64,000 bases of DNA, from NCBI GenBank assembly GCA_021234155.1, contig JAJEKV010000277.1, forward strand, positions 1 to 64,000. The letters run 5' to 3'. The notes under the pieces are model-generated. The model had not been told where the DNA came from. It ran no database searches and worked only from the letters and a program-made list of their open reading frames with translations. The position numbers and the translations under genes are program-made. Below are positions 56,693-64,000 of the stretch, piece after piece. Every line of letters starts with the position of its first letter. Positions within the stretch are counted from its first letter, which is position 1. Source of the stretch: Isoetes taiwanensis. Taxonomy: Eukaryota; Streptophyta; Lycopodiopsida; Isoetales; Isoetaceae.

Positions 56693-57294
56693 TGTTAAAA
56701 TTGATACCAACAAAATATCTACGTGCTTTCAAGCAAGTATAAAATGCAAGAACAAAATTTTCTCTGAGACCCGAGCGTTGAGCTATGCTCCTTCTTTCAA
56801 ACAAATCTTGATGTATTCAACACCAACAAACACTTCAAGACTACTCTTAGCTGGCGAGAAATTCAACACAGGACTTAACAACTGCGGAACTGCGATCGGA
56901 TCCAACCTTTCCGGGAATCTAAATTCCGTTCCAACACAACAACAAATTCAGAGACAAATTGCAATAGCACAAGCTAATCACGGAAATCGAGACAAATTGA
57001 AGCGGCACAAAGGTAATTCGAAAACAACTTTGTAAAGAGCAATTCTACCTCAACCGATATCGGGCAAATCCGATCTTCCTCAAATCGTGTCTTCTTCCCT
57101 TGCCGATCTGCATCGGTTCATGTCTCCATGCACTCATTTCCTAGTTCCGTGCCACCACATTCTTTGAAATCACACTGTGCAATAAATCCATCACGCGCTA
57201 TCTCTGTCCGCTTGCGGTCCCCACGCCACAGATCGTTTGCAACACCAATATATGCAATATGCAAAATGCCAATATATGGCATGATAATATAACA
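56693..57294 (-). repeat. 5' LTR of copia element
   Basis: 602 bp, TG..CA ends in plus orientation, aligned with 51817-52490 throughout. Followed by CAAAA (57295-57299). Confidence 0.9.
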
Positions 57295-57299
57295 CAAAA

Positions 57300-60170
57300 A
57301 TCAGTGGATGGCTTTTGATCGAACTAGGCCATGCGGCTCACGGGTGTCTTGAAGGCGAGAGGTTGGGCCGGGGGTTCCTGTGTACCTTATATTTCTAATG
57401 AGGGTTGAGTTCTAGCCATAGTTATCTTTGTTCCCCAAGCAAAATTTTCTTTTCACATATCCCTACAAGTCCCCTTTAAATTCATATAACCTCATTTCCA
57501 AGTCTAACAATCTTTGCCACGAGTGCAAACTTCGTGTTACCTTAAATATGATAAGTTCTATTTCTAATGCCTTGGATTTAGATCAATAATAGAATAAGTT
57601 AACAACAATGTTATCCATTATAACCTTTGAGCTATACCCAAACAAGTCTAGTTGATTGCATAAGTGTTCAATGGTTGCTCCTCTTTGGTTGGAGAGAAAC
57701 TTGAGCATGTCATTGCAAATAATGGTGGCGGGGTTGATGGTAAGGGAGTGAATAAAGATGTTGAGTAATACAAAACCTATAGTAAAGCAAGGAAATCTGA
57801 GAGTCTTGTATGGAGGCTCATAACCATGATTCATATTGTGTTGAAAAGTGTTGAACAAGATCAAAGGAACTTCGACTTCAGGGCCGGATGATGTAGCAGA
57901 TGAAAGGTTGTTATTTCTTTTAGTGCATATATGTTCTCCATTCGGTGAACTTCTAATAATGCATTTTTTTTGCATAACATGACTCTTCTTAGATATGAAT
58001 TCCTAACACTACTTTGCCGACTTGTGTTGTATCAAGTCATTGCATGATGCCGTTGTCACTTACCAAGGATAGGGAAACAATGAGGCTAACGTTGAATGCT
58101 ATTACGAAATTAATAAGCATGGGGGCCCATCTCCGGGTGTCTAGGCAATCGTGTGGGACATCCAACAAATCTTACACCCACCTTCATTCCAAATAGTTCT
58201 CCGGCATGTTATGATTTTGTTGTATTCCATGTTTTGCTAAATAACTTGAGCGGATCTTTGGAAGGATGCTTTAGGGCCCATATATATGGTGAATCATGCA
58301 AGACAAAAGGAACATTTTAAATTACCCAAAAGATCACAAAAAGTAGGCTCATGGGCACCTACATTGCAGTTTGAAGCATTGTTATAGGAAAACCGTCCAG
58401 CAACTACATGGCAAGCTTGGCAACCAAGATTTGCAACACCACAGTTTTCTTTCAAGAAAAACTTGTAAATACTTCCTCCACACAATAACCAACCCTGACA
58501 ACACTGCTATTATAATTACTAGTAACCTAAACAATATGTTTTTACTCTGAAACCCTAGAGTCCATGTGTCCAACTGGATCCTAGTCCAACAGGAGCTCAA
58601 CATCTAAGGAGGGGTTAGTAATGCAAATGGCTATCATCACCTTCGCAAAATGTCAATGTCTTAAAATAGCAACTTTGATTGATTGTAAAAACATGACTTT
58701 CAAGTATGATTTAAGCCACTTCACCCTCCGGCCATGGAGGGCAACCCTCCCGTCTTGTGACACCTTGTTTTCCTTTAGGGGGCTTTTTTTTATGAGCGTG
58801 GACCTTTAGTAGGGAGCTTTATTTTGAGGTCCTACTTCGACCAAAGCATCGAGTTTCTGTGGTACTTAAATATTGTGTTTGGCCATTGGGCAAGCAGCTT
58901 ATGAACTTCTACATTTCATTTTGATGCCGTAGTCTTAGCTCAAACCTCAGCGATTTTTTCTTTCTATGGGGTTGCATTTCAATGCCGGTGCGACCTTGCA
59001 AAACTTGGGGTTTTGTTTCATAAACTAATTTCCCCTTCTCTGCCTCAACCTCACTCGAGAAGACTATAAGCAATTTCTCAAGGTATTGATCAATGTTTTC
59101 ACCATATTCTTGTCCCATTCTTTTCTAAGAAAGAGTTTCTTAAGTTTTAAAGACAAGCTTCTAAATCGTTCGGGCAAGACATTAGCAAATTTTCCTCTTT
59201 TATTCAACTCTAATTAGGAATGCACCAAGAAATTTTGGCTGGCTCTGTTGTTAAGATTGTTTTATATTATAGGGCTGCGCTATTATGCTCATGGTTTTAT
59301 AGGCTCAGGTAAAACTTCCAATGTCTATTTTCTGTAAAGAATGCGAGAAGTCTTTGATCCACATACTAGTACGGTTCTGATGTCCATATTTATTTCCTTC
59401 TTTTATTACCATGTTATATTTATAGTCCCTTTCATAAAATAACAGGGAAATATACTTCTCGGCAGCTTGTAGAGGTAGAGAACTTCTAGCGAGAAAATAC
59501 TCCATACCTTGGGCTGGCATAGACTTGTTCTTCTTTTGTACATAATACAATGAACTTGGTGTTTTAGATATTTATTATTATAAAGCACAAATATACCCTC
59601 TAGTCCACCATTGGCATTAGCCATAGCCTTGGCCCTGGGTTGGGTGTGGCAAAAGGAGCCATTTGAAGAATTCTTTTCCCGATAAATGCTTGCAATCTAG
59701 AAAACTTCTTGAATCGAGAAGGCAAAGATCTTTGGAGATACATTTCAATAGTTTCTTCTCTGTTTGATTTATTTTCCTTTCTAGTTTTAATGAGTTATAG
59801 CCGGTATGATTGATGGGTATCTAAAAGGCGATAAACCAATGCATTTTCTATTTCTTTTGAGTAAGCTCATAGTTCATTCTGGACTCAAGAATGAGAGAAA
59901 GCGCTTTAAAAGGTAGAGCGGATGTTTACAAAAGAAAGATTTGATGGCCATTAAGCATGATTTCATTAATTGGAGAAAATAACGCAATTTTGAGAATTTT
60001 AAGCACATCTAATTTGCTCAAGCACCAATACTTTCACCTACTTCTTGAGTCCAAGATACATGAGGTCACAACATACACATATCTATACAAATCATCGTTA
60101 TACTTGTGCGTGTCATTGATACTTGTACAAGCTCAATAATGGCGCTACAATCTACACCAATAATTCACAT
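57300..60170. other. Unassigned region with a few open frames
   Basis: Minus-strand frames with balanced composition but no known family: 57583-57975 (131 codons), 58909-59118 (GQEYGENIDQYLEKLLIVFS, intact from ATG) and 59305-59624 (two overlapping frames, MANANGGLEGIFVLYNN then QAAEKYISLLFYERDYKYN). They may be retroelement gag-like or host exon remnants. No RNA gene seen. Confidence 0.25.
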
Positions 60171-60187
60171 CAATAATTTTACCTCAC

Positions 60188-60194
60188 TATAAAA
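60188..60194 (+). promoter_or_regulatory. TATA box of small gene copy 1
   Basis: TATAAAA in the context CACTATAAAAGCAGCTCCATT, 43 bases before the ATG at 60231; the same context precedes copy 2. Confidence 0.6.
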
Positions 60195-60230
60195 GCAGCT
60201 CCATTCGATGGTAGAAGCCATTCATCTCCC

Positions 60231-60449
60231 ATGGCTTCCTTGCCTCCTCGTCCGGAGCACATCCGATCCTTCAAGTGCTACCTGAGCTATAATGATCTGT
60301 GTGAATGCGTGAGAAATGGTATCAATCTTGATCCATGGCTGTAGTCCAAAGCAGATGGTCCTGCTAGTGGTTGCAGGAAGCTCACTCGTGTTGTGATCCA
60401 CCTCTATTGGCTTCCTGATTAGGAGATCTATGAGCTGAATGATGAGTGA
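60231..60449 (+). pseudogene. Small tandem gene, copy 1 (two stops)
   Basis: ATG in CCATGG context. It encodes MASLPPRPEHIRSFKCYLSY then NDLCECVRNGINLDPWL and a TAG at 60342. The frame continues through a second stop (near 60411) to ELNDE and TGA at 60447-60449, matching the end of copy 2 (VDDE). The paralogue 620 bases downstream is intact, so this copy is either truncated or a pseudogene. Shared residues include IKC..SYNDL...L..GI.LDP. Family unknown, no signal peptide. Confidence 0.45.
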
Positions 60450-60806
60450 ATCGTTGAAGACTTGTGTACCTGTGAAGGATATAATAATGATATATGAGCA
60501 CTTCTAAAGTATGTAAGGATGTAATAAGCATAATCAATGTTATTTGATGTATCGAACCTGAGTGATTCGTATGGGTGTGCTCTTCGACCTCCACTTAATC
60601 TGCAAGCAGTCCCTAATTTCAATCACACCTAAATTACTCAAGCACAAATACTTTTACCTTAGTAAAATCCACAAAGCATGTTTTCACTTGACACACATAT
60701 CTATACAAAATATGCATTATCATTAATGCGTATACATGATCATTATATACGGCTCAATAATGGCTTCTGGTCTACCCCAATAATTCACATCAATAATTTA
60801 CTTCAC
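60345..60806. other. Spacer between the tandem small genes
   Basis: Includes the duplicated promoter segment: CTCAAGCACNAATACTTTNACCT and ACACATATCTATACAAA occur both at about 60017-60085 and 60635-60710. Confidence 0.6.
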
Positions 60807-60813
60807 TATAAAA
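60807..60813 (+). promoter_or_regulatory. TATA box of small gene copy 2
   Basis: TATAAAA in the context CACTATAAAAGCAGCTCCATT, 42 bases before the ATG at 60849. Confidence 0.6.
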
Positions 60814-60848
60814 GCAGCTCCATTGGGGCTAGAGGTCATTCATCTCCC

Positions 60849-61094
60849 ATGGATTATTCACCTTCTTCTATTCACCACATCGAGGCGATCAAGTGCGCAA
60901 TGAGCTACAATGATCTTGTCGGTTGCCTAGATAGGGGTATTCTTCTTGATCCTTACACTGCGATCCAAAGCTATAGGCACTTTGAGATTCGTTGCCACTG
61001 GGCTAATTCGTGTCATGATCCACCTCATTTGTCTTCTGGCGCAATAGATATGAGATATCGGGGATCACTCCTACAAATTGTTGATGATGAATGA
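60849..61094 (+). CDS. Small tandem gene, copy 2 (81 residues)
   Basis: Chosen start ATG 60849 because the CTCCCATGG context and the spacing to TATAAAA match copy 1; an upstream in-frame ATG at 60678 lies before the TATA box. Product MDYSPSSIHHIEAIKCAMSY, then NDLVGCLDRGILLDP, QSYRHFEIRCHWANSCHDPP, ending LLQIVDDE. Five Cys/His-rich positions (HFEIRCHWANSCHD) could bind metal, but I recognise no family. The conserved promoter plus an intact frame argue for a real short gene. Confidence 0.5.
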   Translation: MDYSPSSIHHIEAIKCAMSYNDLVGCLDRGILLDPYTAIQSYRHFEIRCHWANSCHDPPHLSSGAIDMRYRGSLLQIVDDE

Positions 61095-61840
61095 ATCACA
61101 TTGCTCAAAGATGAGCTCTTGTGTTAAGATGAAAAATGCGAGGCGTAATGAATAATAACTAGTCTATTGTACCTTGCATGTTATATATGATATAGTAATT
61201 CTGGGAAAGGACTTCATAAGAGACACAAAACCGGCCGATCCATAGGAACAATATCGGACTACCCCGTAAAAAGAAATGTGCCACGAGCAATATAGAAGGG
61301 TAATGGCGACAACTTCTCATTGGGATAAAAACCAGCCCTTCGGGTTTTCGAGAAAAACCCTAATGAGAAATGGTCGCCAACAACCTTGAATGTGTTGCTG
61401 GAAAACGGAAAAGAGATGAGTTGATGGCGAACACAAAATATAGCAGGACTCGAGACGGGGAAGCCTGCAAGCAACACAAAGAACCTAAAAACACCCGTGA
61501 ATGGTTAGAGAAAAGCAAACTCATGCCCCTACGCGGCGGGGCCGGGAAGGGAGGGAAGCAACGAGAATAGAAGAAGAGCAGCTGTGAGAAGATGCCGATA
61601 ACCGATCTAAAAGAGGAAATAGCCTTATATAGTTTCGTCTCTTCCCAGAATGGCGATCCGATGGCTTCGGATCGATGCTATTCAGGAAAGGACTTGCAAG
61701 AGACACAAAAACCGGCCGACTACCAGAGAACTTCCTCAACTATAAACCGATGGTGTAAAACACGCAAGCAACACAAAGAACTCGAAAAAACACCCGTGAA
61801 TTGTTAAAGAAAATCCAACATATAGCAGAAAAAAGGAGAG
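61095..61840. repeat. Diverged direct repeats
   Basis: AAAGGACTTCATAAGAGACA (61206) recurs as AAAGGACTTGCAAGAGACAC (61686), both followed by AAAACCGGCCGA. AGCAACACAAAGAACC (61468) recurs at 61763, both followed by AAAACACCCGTGAAT. At 61333 CCCTTCGGGTTTTCGAGAAA matches the hairpin at 37800. Confidence 0.6.
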
Positions 61841-62045
61841 CATCACCCAATAGGGTGGAGAACAGCATCACCCAACGGGTGGAAAACAATTACATAAAAA
61901 GAAATATGCGTCACCCTCGAGGTGGAAATAAAAAAGCATCACCCATAGGTGGAGATATAGCATCACCCAAGCGGGTGGATAACAATCATGTAAAAGAAAT
62001 ATCGTCACCCTCGAGGTGGAAATAAGCGGCATCACGGGAGGGAAA
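61841..62045. repeat. Hairpin minisatellite, ~95-bp period
   Basis: Two ~95-bp blocks (61841 and 61937), each with three short inverted repeats of the form CATCACCC..GGGTGG or TCACCCTCGAGGTGGA. A related piece lies at 63470-63505 (CATCACTGGGAGGGTGGAG). Confidence 0.75.
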
Positions 62046-64000
62046 AAGTAAATCGTGTTGGTGAGGAAGAAAACATGAGAAATAGAAATTGTGTGTGATA
62101 CAATGATAGCACAATGCACTTGTGAAAAGAAGAGCTCAACGGACTAGCTAGAAATGAAGTTCCGACAAAATATGCATAATGATAGCAATGCACAATGCAC
62201 AATGATTGAAGAAGGTGTATCCAGGGAACAAACAATATGCCTAATCTGTCAAATGAAAGGGTCACACTAAGAACATGAAAAGTTAAACACGTCCAATAAC
62301 ATAAAAAACAACTTCTCTAAGCTGACCCGGATGCATGACAATCACCAACATAATGATCAATCTCAGAGCAATGTCAAAGAAGAAAATAAGGTTGACACTG
62401 ATCGAAGAGCAAAGAGGTTCATAAGGTCGGTGAAATGGTGTGGAAGAAGAATAGGAGAGAGCGGAAGGTGCCAAGGTTGAGTTCAGGTTAGCAGAGTAGA
62501 AATGTGTGGTGATGTCGGAAAACAAATAATGCCACATGCCTAAAGCCATGAATAAAGGCCCCCAATATGAATCATACTTTTTGCAAACAAGAGGGCGAGA
62601 TTGAGGGAGCGAATATATACATGTCAGCCCAACCAAAAAGAAGGTCAAGAAGGGAAATGATGAAAGTTTCAGGATCACAAAGTAGATCGAACAAAATAAA
62701 GAATTTGAAGTAGACACAGGTGGGGTTATGGCCAATGAAAAGGAGGAGGCCAAAGTGCCAAGATCGGGATGGAGTGCAAGGAGGTTAGCCATATGGTAGA
62801 AAAAGGACAAATGAAAAACACAATGAGTAGGTAAAATGTCATATCAGAACTAAAGCTAGTGCCATACATATGGTCTGCTATTATAACGCAAAAGAAGGAA
62901 TGAATATGAAAGAGGTTGTAGACATGTTAGCACAAACAAGAGCAAGGTTAAGAGGAAAAATTAAGATTAAGGTTAATGTGAATCAACATAAATCGAGCAA
63001 ATTAAATTTAATCAGAAATTAAGATTAAGGTTAATGTTAATGAGGGTGAAGTAGTCAAAAGTGAGGTTATGGCCAATGAAAAGGAGAAGATCGGGGTCAA
63101 AAATGCTAAGGTCAAGATGGGGTGCAAGGAGGTAAGCCAGATAGTAGAAAAGGATAAATGAAAATACAATGACTAGGTAAAGTGACGGATTATAAATAAA
63201 GCTAGGGCCATATGGAGGGTCTGAAATACTAAAGCAAAAAAACAGTAGTGGACATGATAAAGGAACCAAAAACACAAGGACTATCGGAAGGAACATGTTA
63301 GAAAAGAAGAACGCCTGTTGAAATGTAAAATATAAAAGAACGCCTAAGGATAAGGCCGAATGAATGTGCATGACGGGGAGGCGGCAAAATTTGCACAACA
63401 ACGAACACTCAAAGTGATGTGAGCAATTACTAATGAGGAAAATCAACAATACATGAAAAAAGAAGATAGCATCACTGGGAGGGTGGAGAAAAGCGCCACC
63501 CTTGCGTGGAAGAAAAACCATGATAAATAGAAATTTGACGTCTAGCAAAATAAGTTACATGAAGGAACATCGCCAAAAATATAAAATCCCAATAGGAAAC
63601 TAGATACGAGGTGTGAATAAGTGCATAGATAAGAGACCCAACAATGTCCTAAATGCAATTTTCCAAAGAAAAACAATTCCAATGTAACCTCTAATTCATC
63701 TTATCTTATCTTTAATTCCATTTTCAAGATGTCAAATGCATAAACCGACTAAAAAATTTGCCCTAAACCAGAGAATAAAAACAAAGTATACCAATGTCTA
63801 AAGTCCAGCAGTCTAAATGGCAAGAGACAAGCACCAGACAAGGGGACAGAAGGGAAATCAAGCAACCATGGGGCACGAGCACATCCTCCCGAGGGTCGGG
63901 CGTGTCTTTGCTCCTAACCGAAAAGACATCGCGGATATAGGTAAAAAAGACCCAAGTCGAGAGAATGTTAAGATGGTGATATTTGAAGGGAGGAGGGCAA
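62046..64000. repeat. Purine-rich region with a 343-bp direct repeat
   Basis: GGTTATGGCCAATGAAAAGG at 62722 recurs at 63065, and both are followed over ~150 bases by matching blocks (GGGRTGCAAGGAGGT, AAAGGAYAAATGAAAA, ATAAAGCTAGNGCCATA). The two long minus-strand frames (62283-62810, 63012-63548) arise because the minus strand is pyrimidine-rich and lacks stops; they share sequence only because of the repeat. No gene supported. Confidence 0.6.

Larger units (their letters stand above)
51817..57294 (-). mobile_element. Complete Ty1/copia retrotransposon, decayed
   Basis: Two LTRs in direct orientation (51817-52490 and 56693-57294) with TG..CA ends and a 5-bp CAAAA duplication. On the minus strand: primer-binding site, gag, protease, integrase, reverse transcriptase, RNase H and a polypurine tract AAGGGGAAT next to the 3' LTR. 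Integrase before reverse transcriptase marks it as copia, not gypsy. The reading frame is broken many times. The left LTR has ~70 extra bases near its end. LTRs are otherwise alike with many small indels. Confidence 0.95.

Noticed and set aside
61841-62045. CRISPR-like array of short palindromic repeats
   Set aside because: Repeats are too few and too diverged, spacers are not unique sequences of constant length, and the window is plant nuclear DNA.
62283-63548. Two long Phe/Leu-rich minus-strand frames that look like membrane proteins
   Set aside because: The plus strand is purine-rich and the region is a direct repeat, so stop-free pyrimidine-rich frames arise by composition.
1-64000. tRNA, rRNA or known small-RNA genes
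   Set aside because: I looked for cloverleaf landmarks (GTTCRANYC boxes) and rRNA-like blocks and found none convincing by eye; a covariance-model scan would be needed to exclude them.

Overview
This window looks like repeat-rich nuclear DNA of a land plant. The evidence is a UDP-glycosyltransferase with the plant PSPG box, an E-type PLS pentatricopeptide-repeat (PPR) gene, an AGO4-like PIWI fragment split by 62-79 bp introns, and plant transposon classes (CACTA, Mutator-like, Ty1/copia with an initiator-Met tRNA primer site, LINE relics). The low gene density and the style of the PPR protein make a large-genome fern or lycophyte my best guess, but the species is not determined. Nothing is bacterial: no operons, CRISPR arrays or rRNA.

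Layout. 1-7.8 kb is AT-rich, with a solo LTR plus primer-binding site (2742-3040), a zinc-finger fragment of a retroelement protein, short tandem duplications, and a 697-bp Mutator-like element bounded by a perfect 9-bp target duplication (5350-6046). From 7.8 kb to about 14.4 kb lies a CACTA-type element with terminal CACTACAA, subterminal palindromes of the form CGYCGTTNAACGACG, and a degenerate kinase-like gene. A five-exon AGO4-like fragment follows (14.6-15.4 kb). 16.0-28.1 kb is one GC-rich tandem array of a roughly 1.1-kb monomer, interrupted by a small TIR element and ending in shortened ~320-bp units. 29.2-37.5 kb is a second CACTA element of the same family. It encodes a recognisable but decayed tnp2 transposase, itself hit by a second copy of the small TIR element, and a SET-domain protein gene on the same strand.

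37.5-45 kb holds LINE relics and a nearly complete two-exon glycosyltransferase gene (41785-43377, minus). 46.4-48.4 kb is a frame-broken PPR gene. 49460-50655 is a poly(A)-tailed retro-insertion with a perfect 15-bp duplication. 51817-57294 is a complete but decayed copia element with a CAAAA duplication. The right end carries two tandem copies of a small gene with conserved TATA boxes (60.2-61.1 kb) and purine-rich direct repeats to the end.

Two themes link the regions. The two CACTA elements share subterminal palindromes, a ~120-bp internal tandem repeat and orientation, and each carries a host-like domain (kinase-like, SET); the AGO4 fragment lies against the first one. Separately, frame breaks and repeat-copy differences fall often at CG, CAG and CTG sites and at homopolymers, including two splice acceptors that read CG where CAG is expected. 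Some of the apparent decay may therefore be consensus error at methylated cytosines rather than true mutation.
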